Positions 45,764-54,855 of a stretch of DNA of 64,000 nt are shown piece after piece. The DNA is from Streptomyces sp. SUK 48. Lineage in GTDB: Bacteria; Actinomycetota; Actinomycetes; Streptomycetales; Streptomycetaceae. A program made the translations under genes and the position numbers. Numbering within the stretch: the stretch's first letter is position 1; the number at the start of each line of letters is the position of its first letter. Below the pieces are notes generated by a model, which saw only the letters and a list, made by a program, of their open reading frames with translations, made no database searches and was not told the origin of the DNA. The stretch is from positions 2,294,001-2,358,000 of the forward strand of contig NZ_CP045740.1 in NCBI RefSeq assembly GCF_009650765.1, given 5' to 3'.

Positions 45764-46848
45764 CGGGCGGCTCCGGCCGGGCCGCCCTGTCGGACGAGGC
45801 GCGCTCGGCCGCCTACGGCGCCGTCTCCACGTCCCTCGCCCTGCGCAGTGATCGCCAGTTGGGGGATCTTGTGGACGCCGCCGTGCCGCTCGGCTCCGGT
45901 ATCGGCGGCAGGTCGGCGCTGCTGGAGGCCGGCGGGCGGCCGGTGTTCGTGAAGCGGGTGCCGCTCACGGAGTTCGAGCGGCGGCCGGAGCGTGTGCGGT
46001 CCACCGCCAACCTGTTCGGGCTGCCGACCTTCTGCCAGTACGGCATCGGCGGGCCGGGGTTCGGGGCGTGGCGGGAGCTCGCCGTCCAGATCATGACGAC
46101 GAACTGGGTGCTCGGGGGCCAGTACCAGGGGTTTCCGCTGATGTACCACTGGCGCGTACTGCCGGACGCGACGCCGGGGCTGCCACCGGAACTCGCGGAC
46201 GTGGAACGGGCCGTGGCCTATTGGGGAGGCGGGCCGGCGGTACGGCGCCGTATCGAGGCCCTCCTGGGGTCGTCCGCGAGCCTGACGCTGTTCCTCGAAT
46301 ACCTCCCGTGGACGCTCCATGAGTGGTTCACCGGACAGGTGGAGGCCGGTGCGGACTCCACCGACCGGGCCTGTTCCCTGGTGGAGCGGGAGCTGGAGGC
46401 CGGTACGTCCTTCATGAACGGCCGTGGGCTCGTGCACTTCGACGCCCACTTCCAGAACATCCTGACCGACGGCCGGCGCCTCTACTTCGCCGACTTCGGC
46501 CTCGCCCTCGCCTCCCGCTTCGATCTCTCCCGGGCCGAGGCCGCCTTCCTCGCATCGCACCGGGCCTACGATCGCTGCTACACGCGTAGCTGGCTGGTGA
46601 ACTGGCTGATCACGGCGCTGTACGGCTCCGGGCGGAGCGAACGCCATGCGCTCATCCGCGCCGTCGCAAAAGGCCAGGACCCGCCGCCCGGGCCACCGGG
46701 AGCCACGGCACTCCTCTCCCGTCACGCCCCCCTCGCCGCGGTCCTCACCGACTTCCACACCAGGCTCCAGGACGACAGCCGCGAGACCCCCTACCCGTCG
46801 CGCGCGCTCCAACGGGCCCTCCACGCGGCCGGATCGCGTCGCGGCTGA
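45685..46848 (+). CDS. Protein kinase-like phosphotransferase
   Basis: Up to 387 residues. Kinase-fold motifs: a Gly-rich loop LGSGIGG, Lys in PVFVKRV, catalytic HFDAHFQNIL (the D-x4-N pattern) and metal-binding YFADFGLA. It looks like an atypical Ser/Thr or small-molecule kinase. The start is unresolved: GTG 45685 overlaps terD by 79 bp, while TTG 45859 or GTG 45871 would drop a stretch (ALSDEARSAAYGAVSTSLAL) that looks coded. A frame problem or non-canonical start near 45760 is possible. Probably in an operon with terD. Confidence 0.78.
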   Translation: MDLPPRRARLPGGPGDLHPGDGARAIAGGSGRAALSDEARSAAYGAVSTSLALRSDRQLGDLVDAAVPLGSGIGGRSALLEAGGRPVFVKRVPLTEFERRPERVRSTANLFGLPTFCQYGIGGPGFGAWRELAVQIMTTNWVLGGQYQGFPLMYHWRVLPDATPGLPPELADVERAVAYWGGGPAVRRRIEALLGSSASLTLFLEYLPWTLHEWFTGQVEAGADSTDRACSLVERELEAGTSFMNGRGLVHFDAHFQNILTDGRRLYFADFGLALASRFDLSRAEAAFLASHRAYDRCYTRSWLVNWLITALYGSGRSERHALIRAVAKGQDPPPGPPGATALLSRHAPLAAVLTDFHTRLQDDSRETPYPSRALQRALHAAGSRRG

Positions 46849-46866
46849 GGAGACCGGGGGTACGAC

Positions 46867-46910
46867 GACGGCAGTGGGCGCCAGCCAGGTGGCTGGCGCC
46901 CACTGCCGTC
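46867..46910. terminator. Very strong bidirectional terminator hairpin
   Basis: Perfect 21-bp arms (46867-46887 and 46890-46910) around a GG centre, so about 19 bp can pair with a tight loop. It lies between the convergent kinase-like gene and nrdJ. Confidence 0.85.
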
Positions 46911-46961
46911 AGTGCTCAGCGGTTCGCGCCGGAGGTGTGCCCGGCGCGAGGCCGCTCAGGT

Positions 46962-49862
46962 TCAGCTGCAGCCGCTCGTCGAGCCGCAGCCCTCGCAGAT
47001 GTAGCACGAGCCGGCGCGCTGCATCTTGGTGCCGCAGGAGAAGCAGAGCGGGGCGTCGGCCTGGATGCCCAGCTGCATCTCCACCAGCTCGGCGCTGGTG
47101 TGGGCCTGCTTCGGGGCCGGCTTCACGGCCTCGGGCTCGGCCTTCGGGGCGGCGGCGACGGCCGTCGGCTCCTGGGCGCGGGGCGCCGACTGGGCCAGGC
47201 CCTCGACGTCGACCTCGTCGTCGGCCGGCTCGTAGGAACCGGTCTCCAGGTGCCGCTGGCGCTCCTCGGCGGAGTGGATGCCGAGCGCGGAGCGGGTCTC
47301 GAAGGGCAGGAAGTCCAGCGCCAGGCGGCGGAAGATGTAGTCCACGATGGACTGCGCCATCCGCACGTCCGGGTCGTCCGTCATGCCGGCCGGCTCGAAG
47401 CGCATGTTGGTGAACTTCGAGACGTACGTCTCCAGCGGCACGCCGTACTGGAGGCCGACGGAGACCGCGATGGAGAAGGCGTCCATCATGCCCGCGAGGG
47501 TCGAGCCCTGCTTGGACATCTTCAGGAAGACCTCGCCGAGACCGTCGTCCGGGTAGGAGTTGGCGGTCATGTAACCCTCGGCGCCGCCGACGGTGAACGA
47601 CGTGGTGATGCCGGGACGACCCTTCGGAAGGCGCTTGCGGACCGGGCGGTACTCGACGACCTTCTCGACCGCGGTACGGATCGTGTCCTCGGCCTTCTCG
47701 GTGATCTCGGCCTTCTCCTCCTCCTTCTTCTTGGCGGAGAGCGGCTGGCCGACCTTGCAGTTGTCCCGGTAGATCGCGAGCGCCTTGACGCCGAGCTTCC
47801 ACGCCTCGAAGTAGATCTCCTCGACCTCCTCGACGGTCGCCGTCTCCGGCATGTTGACCGTCTTGGAGATCGCGCCGGAGATCCACGGCTGGATCGCGGC
47901 CATCATGCGGACGTGGCCCATCGGGGAGATGGCCCGGTCGCCCATGGCGCAGTCGAAGACCTCGTAGTGCTCCTGCTTGAGACCGGGGGCGTCGATCACA
48001 TTGCCGTGGTCGGCGATGTGGGCGACGATCGCCTCGATCTGCTCCTCCTGGTAGCCCAGGCGGCGCAGGGCCTGCGGCACGGTGCCGTTGACGATCTGCA
48101 TCGAGCCGCCGCCGACGAGCTTCTTGAACTTCACGAGCGCGAGGTCGGGCTCGACACCGGTGGTGTCGCAGGACATCGCCAGACCGATGGTGCCGGTCGG
48201 GGCGAGCACGGACGCCTGGGAGTTGCGGAAGCCGTTCTTGTCGCCGAGGCGGACCACGTCCTGCCACGCCTCCGTGGCGGCGGCCCACACCGGGGTGTCC
48301 AGGTCGTCCATGCGGACGGCCGTGCCGTTGGCGTCGGCGTGCTGCTTCATGACGCGCTTGTGGGCGTCGGCGTTGCGGGCGTAGCCGTCGTACGGGCCGA
48401 CGACCGCCGCCAGTTCGGCGGAGCGGCGGTAGGCGGTGCCGGTCATCAGGGAGGTGATGGCGGCGGCCAGGGCGCGGCCGCCCTCGGAGTCGTACGCGTG
48501 GCCGGTGGCCATCAGCAGGGCGCCGAGGTTGGCGTAGCCGATGCCGAGCTGGCGGAAGGCGCGGGTGTTCTCGCCGATCTTCTGGGTCGGGAAGTCCGCG
48601 AAGCAGATCGAGATGTCCATCGCGGTGATGACCAGCTCGACGACCTTCTGGAAGCGCTCGGCCTCGAAGGACTGGTGGCCCTGGCCGTCGTCCTTCAGGA
48701 ACTTCATCAGGTTCAGCGAGGCGAGGTTGCAGGACGTGTTGTCCAGGTGCATGTACTCGCTGCACGGGTTCGACGCGGTGATCCGGCCGGACTCGGGGCA
48801 GGTGTGCCAGTTGTTGATCGTGTCGTCGTACTGGATGCCCGGGTCGGCGCAGGCCCACGCGGCCTCGGCGATCTTGCGGAAGAGCGACTTGGCGTCGACC
48901 TCCTCGATGACCTCGCCGGTCATCCGGGCGCGCAGCCCGAAGTCGCCGCCCGCCTCGACGGCCGTCATGAACTCGTCGTTCACACGGACCGAGTTGTTGG
49001 CGTTCTGGTACTGGACGGAGGCGATGTCGTCGCCGCCCAGGTCCATGTCGAAGCCCGCGTCGCGCAGGACGCGGATCTTCTCCTCCTCCTTGACCTTGGT
49101 CTCGATGAAGTCCTCGATGTCGGGGTGGTCGACGTCGAGCACGACCATCTTGGCGGCGCGGCGGGTGGCGCCACCGGACTTGATGGTGCCGGCGGAGGCG
49201 TCGGCGCCGCGCATGAAGGAGACCGGACCCGAGGCGTTGCCGCCGGAGGAGAGCAGTTCCTTGGAGGAGCGGATGCGGGACAGGTTCAGGCCGGCGCCGG
49301 AACCGCCCTTGAAGATCATGCCCTCTTCCTTGTACCAGTCGAGGATCGACTCCATGGAGTCGTCGACGGCCAGGATGAAGCAGGCGGAGACCTGCTGGGG
49401 CTGCGGGGTGCCGACGTTGAACCAGACCGGGCTGTTGAAGCTGAAGATCTGGTGCAGCAGCGCGTAGGCGAGCTCGTGCTCGAAGATCTCCGCGTCGGCG
49501 GGCGAGGCGAAGTACCTGTGGTCCTCACCGGCCTTGCGGTACGTCTTCACGATGCGGTCGATCAGCTGCTTGAGGCCGGTCTCGCGCTGCGGGGTGCCGA
49601 CGGCACCGCGGAAGTACTTGCTGGTGACGATGTTGACCGCGTTCACCGACCAGAAGTCGGGGAACTCGACGCCACGCTGCTCGAAGTTGACCGAGCCGTC
49701 GCGCCAGTTGGTCATGACGACGTCACGGCTCACCCACTCGACCTCGTCGTACGGGTGTACGCCGGGGGTGGTGTGGATGCGCTCGATGTGCAGTCCCTTG
49801 TTTCCCGTCTTGCCGCCCTTGGCGCGGGAACCTCGTGCCGGACCGCTCGCCGTCTCTGTCAT
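46962..49862 (-). CDS. nrdJ: Adenosylcobalamin-dependent ribonucleotide reductase (class II)
   Basis: 966 residues. It reduces ribonucleotides to deoxyribonucleotides using adenosylcobalamin, so it works with or without oxygen. Catalytic features: NPCSEYMHLDNTSCNLASLN and the C-terminal fold segment VLAPTGTIGLAMSCDTTGVEPD. The cysteine-rich C-terminus, CFSCGTKMQRAGSCYICEGCGSTSGCS, should supply a zinc/redox tail. ATG at 49862 follows GGGAGGCGGCA. It lies 166 bp below nrdR and is probably co-transcribed. Confidence 0.96.
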   Translation of the reverse strand: MTETASGPARGSRAKGGKTGNKGLHIERIHTTPGVHPYDEVEWVSRDVVMTNWRDGSVNFEQRGVEFPDFWSVNAVNIVTSKYFRGAVGTPQRETGLKQLIDRIVKTYRKAGEDHRYFASPADAEIFEHELAYALLHQIFSFNSPVWFNVGTPQPQQVSACFILAVDDSMESILDWYKEEGMIFKGGSGAGLNLSRIRSSKELLSSGGNASGPVSFMRGADASAGTIKSGGATRRAAKMVVLDVDHPDIEDFIETKVKEEEKIRVLRDAGFDMDLGGDDIASVQYQNANNSVRVNDEFMTAVEAGGDFGLRARMTGEVIEEVDAKSLFRKIAEAAWACADPGIQYDDTINNWHTCPESGRITASNPCSEYMHLDNTSCNLASLNLMKFLKDDGQGHQSFEAERFQKVVELVITAMDISICFADFPTQKIGENTRAFRQLGIGYANLGALLMATGHAYDSEGGRALAAAITSLMTGTAYRRSAELAAVVGPYDGYARNADAHKRVMKQHADANGTAVRMDDLDTPVWAAATEAWQDVVRLGDKNGFRNSQASVLAPTGTIGLAMSCDTTGVEPDLALVKFKKLVGGGSMQIVNGTVPQALRRLGYQEEQIEAIVAHIADHGNVIDAPGLKQEHYEVFDCAMGDRAISPMGHVRMMAAIQPWISGAISKTVNMPETATVEEVEEIYFEAWKLGVKALAIYRDNCKVGQPLSAKKKEEEKAEITEKAEDTIRTAVEKVVEYRPVRKRLPKGRPGITTSFTVGGAEGYMTANSYPDDGLGEVFLKMSKQGSTLAGMMDAFSIAVSVGLQYGVPLETYVSKFTNMRFEPAGMTDDPDVRMAQSIVDYIFRRLALDFLPFETRSALGIHSAEERQRHLETGSYEPADDEVDVEGLAQSAPRAQEPTAVAAAPKAEPEAVKPAPKQAHTSAELVEMQLGIQADAPLCFSCGTKMQRAGSCYICEGCGSTSGCS

Positions 49863-50028
49863 TGCCGCCTCCCTGTACGGGCGAAAACGCCCAGAAGTGC
49901 CCCGATTGTTCCCGTGGCACGGTGTGGTGTCTTGTGTCGCGGGCATCCTCAGCTGCCGCCCGCAACAGGTCTTCGGTCGCCGCCTCGCGGCAGGGGTCCG
50001 GGCCCTCTCCCGGTCTCCCGCGCGCCGG

Positions 50029-50616
50029 TCAGTCGGCGGCTTGCGCGGGCTGGGAGACCTGGGAGGTCCCGCCGGTCCCGCGTTCGTCTTCCTGGCTCCC
50101 CGCGGTCGCGGCCGACTCGTCCGCCGGGCCCGTCCCGTCCGCACCGGCCGTGCCGTCCGCGGCGGGGCCGCGCGTCGCCTGCCGCAGTTCCGCGATGGCG
50201 GCCTCGAAGTCATCGAGCGAGTCGAACGCCCGGTAGACCGAGGCGAACCGCAGATAGGCGACGACGTCCAGCTCCTGCAACGGGCCGAGTATGGCCAGAC
50301 CCACGTCGTGGGTGGTCAGCTCGGCGCTGCCGGTGGCCCGCACGGCCTCCTCGACCCGCTGGCCGAGCTGGGCGAGCGCGTCCTCGGTGACCGGCCGTCC
50401 CTGGCACGCCTTGCGCACACCGTTGATGACCTTGGTGCGGCTGAAGGGCTCGGTGACGCCGGACCGCTTCACCACCATGAGCGAGCACGTCTCCACGGTC
50501 GTGAAACGACGGGAGCAGTCGGGGCACTGGCGGCGCCTGCGGATCGACGTGCCGTCGTCGGTCGTACGACTGTCGACCACACGGCTGTCGGGGTGCCTGC
50601 AGAAGGGGCAGTGCAT
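50029..50616 (-). CDS. nrdR: Ribonucleotide reductase regulator NrdR
   Basis: 195 residues. The N-terminal zinc ribbon ([15 protein letters not shown]... [10 protein letters not shown]) is followed by an ATP-cone domain ([24 protein letters not shown]). It senses ATP/dATP and represses reductase genes by binding paired NrdR boxes. The C-terminal about 45 residues are a low-complexity extension beyond the usual about 150-residue core. ATG at 50616 has GGAGG upstream. First gene of the nrdR-nrdJ operon, under its own boxes (50725-50768). Confidence 0.95.
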   Translation of the reverse strand: MHCPFCRHPDSRVVDSRTTDDGTSIRRRRQCPDCSRRFTTVETCSLMVVKRSGVTEPFSRTKVINGVRKACQGRPVTEDALAQLGQRVEEAVRATGSAELTTHDVGLAILGPLQELDVVAYLRFASVYRAFDSLDDFEAAIAELRQATRGPAADGTAGADGTGPADESAATAGSQEDERGTGGTSQVSQPAQAAD

Positions 50617-50724
50617 GATCTCCAACCCTCCTCACAGCAGACTCGATGGCCTCGCCGAGCCCCAGGGGCCTCGCGAAGCAGCCCTAAGCATAGGCGATGA
50701 CGGAACCGTCTCCGACCCGGGTCA

Positions 50725-50768
50725 CCACAACTTGTGGGCTGCTGTAGCCATCCAACCACTAGATGTGG
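50725..50768 (-). promoter_or_regulatory. Tandem NrdR boxes
   Basis: CCACAACTTGTGG (50725-50737) and CCACTAGATGTGG (50756-50768) are inverted repeats with centres 31 bp apart, about three helical turns. This is the spacing known for cooperative NrdR binding upstream of Streptomyces nrdRJ. They lie about 110-150 bp above the nrdR start. Confidence 0.85.
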
Positions 50769-51128
50769 GGATCGGCTTATTCACCGAGGCGGGGTCGCGT
50801 GTCGCGCGGGAGCGGCGGCGAGGGGTGCCCTCCAGGGCCCTGGGAACGCCTGCGGAAAAGGACACGCGGGCGCGGAACCGTACCCCTGCGGCGCTTGCGG
50901 AGATACCGTGGGCGCCGCACGGAGGACACGTGGGACTCCGGCGCGGAACGGACCCCGCGTCCCGGCGGGACGGGTTCCGGATGGCAGACTGGGGAAGCGC
51001 CCACGAGGTCGGCGACCCCGGCGGGAAAGAGTACAACGCACGACAAAGAGCACTTTTGCCCGCCCCGTGCCACGTCAGCCCATACACCCAAACACGCACT
51101 CGCAACAGGTGAATCGCACTTTTTCACT

Positions 51129-51142
51129 CGAACGTGTGTTTG
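51129..51142 (+). promoter_or_regulatory. LexA (SOS) box upstream of lexA
   Basis: CGAACGTGTGTTTG fits the actinobacterial SOS box CGAACRNRYGTTYG at every position. It is 60 bp upstream of the lexA start, implying autoregulation. Confidence 0.85.
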
Positions 51143-51202
51143 GCGCAACCTTTCGAAAGCAACTACCGTTGTCCAGCAGGGAGACCATCGAGAGGGGCCG
51201 AC

Positions 51203-51982
51203 GTGACCACCACCGCAGACAGTGCCACCATCACCGCCCAGGACCGCTCCCAGGGCCGGGTCGAGCCGGTACATGCGATGAACGAAGCCACGAATCCCGA
51301 GGGGCCCCGGCGCTCCCTGCCGGGCCGACCTCCAGGCATCCGGGCGGACAGCTCCGGACTCACCGACCGGCAGCGCCGGGTGATCGAGGTCATCAGGGAC
51401 TCCGTGCAGCGGCGCGGGTACCCGCCGTCCATGCGGGAGATCGGCCAGGCCGTCGGCCTCTCCAGCACCTCCTCCGTGGCGCACCAGCTGATGGCGCTGG
51501 AGCGCAAGGGCTTCCTGCGCCGCGACCCGCACCGCCCGCGCGCCTATGAGGTGCGCGGCTCCGACCAGGCCGTGTCGGTGCAGCCCACGGACACCAGCGG
51601 CAAGCCCGCCGCGTCGTACGTCCCCCTGGTCGGCCGGATCGCCGCCGGTGGGCCGATCCTCGCGGAGGAGTCCGTGGAGGACGTCTTCCCGCTCCCCCGC
51701 CAGCTGGTCGGCGACGGTGAGCTGTTCGTCCTCAAGGTGGTCGGCGACTCCATGATCGAGGCCGCGATCTGCGACGGCGACTGGGTCACCGTCCGCCGCC
51801 AGCCGGTCGCGGAGAACGGCGACATCGTGGCCGCCATGCTCGACGGCGAGGCCACGGTGAAGCGCTTCAAGCGCGAGGACGGCCATGTCTGGCTCCTCCC
51901 GCACAACGCGGCCTACGAGCCGATCCCCGGCGACGACGCCACCATCCTCGGCAAGGTGGTCGCCGTACTGCGGCGCGTGTGA
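51203..51982 (+). CDS. lexA: LexA SOS repressor
   Basis: 259 residues. The N-terminal wHTH follows a disordered leader of about 50 residues ([16 protein letters not shown]... [21 protein letters not shown]). The cleavage site is Ala148-Gly149 in RIAAGGP. The catalytic dyad is Ser183 ([10 protein letters not shown]) and Lys220 (EATVKRF). GTG at 51203 follows GAGAGGGG. It is divergent from nrdR; the 586-bp gap carries both NrdR and LexA boxes, linking dNTP supply and DNA-damage control physically. Confidence 0.95.
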   Translation: MTTTADSATITAQDRSQGRVEPVHAMNEATNPEGPRRSLPGRPPGIRADSSGLTDRQRRVIEVIRDSVQRRGYPPSMREIGQAVGLSSTSSVAHQLMALERKGFLRRDPHRPRAYEVRGSDQAVSVQPTDTSGKPAASYVPLVGRIAAGGPILAEESVEDVFPLPRQLVGDGELFVLKVVGDSMIEAAICDGDWVTVRRQPVAENGDIVAAMLDGEATVKRFKREDGHVWLLPHNAAYEPIPGDDATILGKVVAVLRRV

Positions 51983-52019
51983 CGCCCGCGGCGAGCGGAC
52001 CCCCGCTCGCTCCCTGACC

Positions 52020-52053
52020 GGGCCCCGGAACCTCTGCGCCGGTTCCGGGGCCC
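52020..52053. terminator. Intrinsic terminator between lexA and dinG
   Basis: A 13-bp stem (GGGCCCCGGAACC with GGTTCCGGGGCCC) and an 8-nt loop. A second hairpin, GCGAGCGG-N4-CCGCTCGC, precedes it at about 51990-52010. Confidence 0.85.
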
Positions 52054-52090
52054 TGCTTATGCCTACGGACGAGGGGCTGTCGGCCGCTGG

Positions 52091-54076
52091 CTACGAGGCG
52101 CTGTCGGCCTCCGCCTGCTTCGCCACCGCGTCGATCGCCGAGAGCGACCGGCGGGCCTGGTTGCGGTCCGTGGTGTACCAGAAGTCCGGCAGGGACGCCT
52201 TGAGGTACGAGCCGTACCGCGCCGTGGCGAGGCGCTGGTCGAGTACGGCGACCACGCCCCGGTCCCCCGACGCGCGCACCAGCCGGCCGGCGCCCTGGGC
52301 CATCAGCAGCGCGGCGTGGGTGGCGGCCACCGCCATGAATCCGTTGCCGCCCGCGTCCTCCACCGCCTTCTGGCGGGCGCTCATCAGCGGGTCGTCGGGG
52401 CGCGGGAACGGGATCTTGTCCATGACGACCAGCTGGCAGCTGGGTCCGGGCACGTCCACGCCCTGCCACAGCGACAGCGTGCCGAAGAGGCAGGTCTTCG
52501 GGTCGGCCGCGAAGTTCTTGATCAGCTCGCCGAGCGTCTCCTCGCCCTGGAGCAGGATCGGGTACTCGGGGATGCGCGAGCGCAGGTCCTCGGCGGCGAG
52601 CTGCGCGGCCCGCATGGAGGAGAACAGCCCGAGGGTGCGGCCGCCGGCCGCCTGGATCAGCTCCGTCAGCTCGTCGAGCATGTCGCCGCGGTCGCCGTCC
52701 CGGGCGGGGCGGGCCAGGTGTTTGGCGACGTACAGGATGCCCTGCTTGCGGTAGTCGAAGGGGGAGCCGACGTCGACGCCCTTCCACTGCGGCAGGTCCT
52801 CGCCCTCGGTGCCCTCGGGGCCGAGGCCGAGGGAGGCGCCGACGCCGTTGAAGTCGCCGCCGAGCTTGAGGGTCGCGGAGGTGAGGACGACGGCGCGGTC
52901 GGCGAACAGCTTCTCCCGCAGCAGCCCGGAGACGGACATGGGGGCGATGCGCAGGGAGGCGCCGAAGCGGTCGTGCCGTTCATACCAGACGACGTCCCAC
53001 TCCGAGCCGTTCAGCACCCGCTCCGCCACGTCGTGGACGGACTCGACCGAGGCCAGGGCCTGCTTGCGGACGGCGTCCTCGTCCTGGACGGACTTGTCGC
53101 GGGTGGTGCCGAGCGCGGAGACGACCGCCCGGGCGGAGTCGCGCAGCGTCATCAGGGCGTAGCCGAGGTCCTCCGGGATCTCCTCCAGGCGGCCCGGCAG
53201 GGCCAGCTCCATCAGCCGCTCGAAGCCCTCGGCGGCGGTCTGGAGCTGGTCGGCCACCTTCTCGTTGACGAGTTTCGCGGCGCGGCGCACGGCCCGGTTG
53301 ACCTGGCCGGGGGTCAGCTCGCCGGTGGCGACGCCGGTGACCCGGGAGACGAGTTCATGCGCCTCGTCCACGATCAGCACCTCGTGCTGGGGCAGCACCG
53401 GGGCGCCTTCGATGGCGTCGATGGCCAGCAGCGCGTGGTTGGTGACGACGACCTCGGCGAGCTTGGCGCGCTCGCGGGCCGCCTCGGCGAAGCACTCGGC
53501 GCCGTACGCGCACTTGGTGGCGCCCAGGCACTCCCGCGAGGACACCGAGATCTGCGCCCAGGCGCGGTCGGAGACGCCCGGGGTGAGGTCGTCCCGGTCG
53601 CCGGTCTCGGTCTCGTCCGACCAGTCGCGCAGCCGCAGCAGGTCCTGGCCCAGCTTGCTGGTGGGCGCGGCGGCCTCGAACTGGTCGAAGAGGCCGTCCT
53701 CCTCGTCCTGGGGCATGCCTTCGTGCAGCCGGTGCAGGCACAGGTAGTTGGAGCGGCCCTTGAGCATCGCGAACTCGGGGCGGCGGCGCAGCAGCGGGTG
53801 CAGGGCGTCGACCGTGCGCGGCAGGTCGCGTTCCACCAGCTGGCGCTGGAGGGCGAGGGTGGCCGTGGCGACGACCACCCGCTCCCCGTGCGCGAGCGCG
53901 GGCACGAGATAGCCCAGCGACTTTCCGGTGCCGGTGCCGGCCTGGACCAGCAGATGGGAGCCGTCGTCGATCGCTTCGGCGACCGACTCGGCCATGGTCA
54001 CCTGGCCGGGGCGCTCCGTGCCGCCGACCGCGGCGACGGCGGCATGCAGGAGTTCGGGGAGGGAGGGCTTCGTCAT
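52091..54076 (-). CDS. dinG: DinG-family ATP-dependent DNA helicase
   Basis: 661 residues of an XPD/DinG-like 5'-3' helicase. Walker A is LVQAGTGTGKS (about 40), motif II is IVDEAHEL, and the iron-sulfur cysteines are LCLHRL... ECLGATKCAYGAEC. The C-terminal helicase domain has ILLQGEETLGELIKNF, LWQGVDVPG and GAGRLVR. It probably resolves unusual DNA or R-loops during repair. It lies convergent to lexA, and no LexA box was seen upstream of it. No exonuclease domain is present. Confidence 0.94.
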   Translation of the reverse strand: MTKPSLPELLHAAVAAVGGTERPGQVTMAESVAEAIDDGSHLLVQAGTGTGKSLGYLVPALAHGERVVVATATLALQRQLVERDLPRTVDALHPLLRRRPEFAMLKGRSNYLCLHRLHEGMPQDEEDGLFDQFEAAAPTSKLGQDLLRLRDWSDETETGDRDDLTPGVSDRAWAQISVSSRECLGATKCAYGAECFAEAARERAKLAEVVVTNHALLAIDAIEGAPVLPQHEVLIVDEAHELVSRVTGVATGELTPGQVNRAVRRAAKLVNEKVADQLQTAAEGFERLMELALPGRLEEIPEDLGYALMTLRDSARAVVSALGTTRDKSVQDEDAVRKQALASVESVHDVAERVLNGSEWDVVWYERHDRFGASLRIAPMSVSGLLREKLFADRAVVLTSATLKLGGDFNGVGASLGLGPEGTEGEDLPQWKGVDVGSPFDYRKQGILYVAKHLARPARDGDRGDMLDELTELIQAAGGRTLGLFSSMRAAQLAAEDLRSRIPEYPILLQGEETLGELIKNFAADPKTCLFGTLSLWQGVDVPGPSCQLVVMDKIPFPRPDDPLMSARQKAVEDAGGNGFMAVAATHAALLMAQGAGRLVRASGDRGVVAVLDQRLATARYGSYLKASLPDFWYTTDRNQARRSLSAIDAVAKQAEADSAS

Positions 54077-54152
54077 AGCCCGACCACCCTACGGCCCGGC
54101 GCTGACAATCGGAGGCCGTTCCTACCCATGGTGAGACCCCGCTCACTCGACG

Positions 54153-54824
54153 CTACAGCACATCGCGCAGCACCCGGTCCCTGATCATGAGCGCGGCCCG
54201 CTTGCCGGGCAGGTCGACCTCGGCCGCGTACCGGAAGCCGGCGCCGAGGAACGCGGCGAGCGAGGGTGTGTTGCGGTGATCGGGTTCGGCGACGACGCGG
54301 GCGCAGGCGGGGCGCCGGTCGAGGACGAGGTCGGCCACGGCCCGCAGCAGCGCGGAGCCCAGTCCACGGCCGCGGTCCCCCGCGGCGCCGAGGAGCAGGT
54401 GGATGCCGGTGTCGTGGGGCAGGACCGGGTAGTGCAGGGCCAGCGGGTCCAGGTCGGCGCGGTAGATCTCCCAGTAGCTCATCGGGGTGCCGTCCAGCAC
54501 GCCGAGGCAGGGCACGCTCCGTCCGTCGCCGTCGAGTTGGGCGCGCAGATGGTCCGCGGTGCGGTGGCGGGGGCCGGCCAGTTCCCAGAACTCGGCGACG
54601 GCGGGGTCGTTCATCCAGGCGTGCACGAGGGGGAGGTCGCGGTCGAGGCGGACGGGGATCAGCTGGAAGGTGCCGACGGGGGTGCGCACCGGCTCCCAGG
54701 AGGCGTGCAGACCGTCGAGAAGGTCGTCGGTGAAATCGACCTTTTCGTCCGGGAGTTCGGCTCTGTCGTCGGTGAAGAGGTCCAGGAACTCGGTGGGGGC
54801 GGTGCGCACATCGGTGGGCGGCAC
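54153..54824 (-). CDS. GNAT acyltransferase of siderophore biosynthesis (IucB/RhbD-like)
   Basis: 223 residues. The AlcB/IucB-type GNAT fold contains LVHAWMNDPAVAEFWELAGP and the acyl-CoA-binding loop GAAGDRGRGLGSALLRAV. Such enzymes acylate hydroxylamino or amino groups of siderophore precursors. GTG at 54824 has AGAGAGGA upstream. Last gene of the three-gene operon, 31 bp after the NIS synthetase. No lysine or ornithine N-hydroxylase gene is nearby. Confidence 0.9.
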   Translation of the reverse strand: MPPTDVRTAPTEFLDLFTDDRAELPDEKVDFTDDLLDGLHASWEPVRTPVGTFQLIPVRLDRDLPLVHAWMNDPAVAEFWELAGPRHRTADHLRAQLDGDGRSVPCLGVLDGTPMSYWEIYRADLDPLALHYPVLPHDTGIHLLLGAAGDRGRGLGSALLRAVADLVLDRRPACARVVAEPDHRNTPSLAAFLGAGFRYAAEVDLPGKRAALMIRDRVLRDVL

Positions 54825-54855
54825 GGCGGGTTCCTCTCTGCTCTGCCCGAGGGCC

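Noticed and set aside
50763..51206. Open frames in the nrdR-lexA gap
   Set aside because: The region is occupied by NrdR and LexA sites, and the frames lack similarity and ribosome sites.
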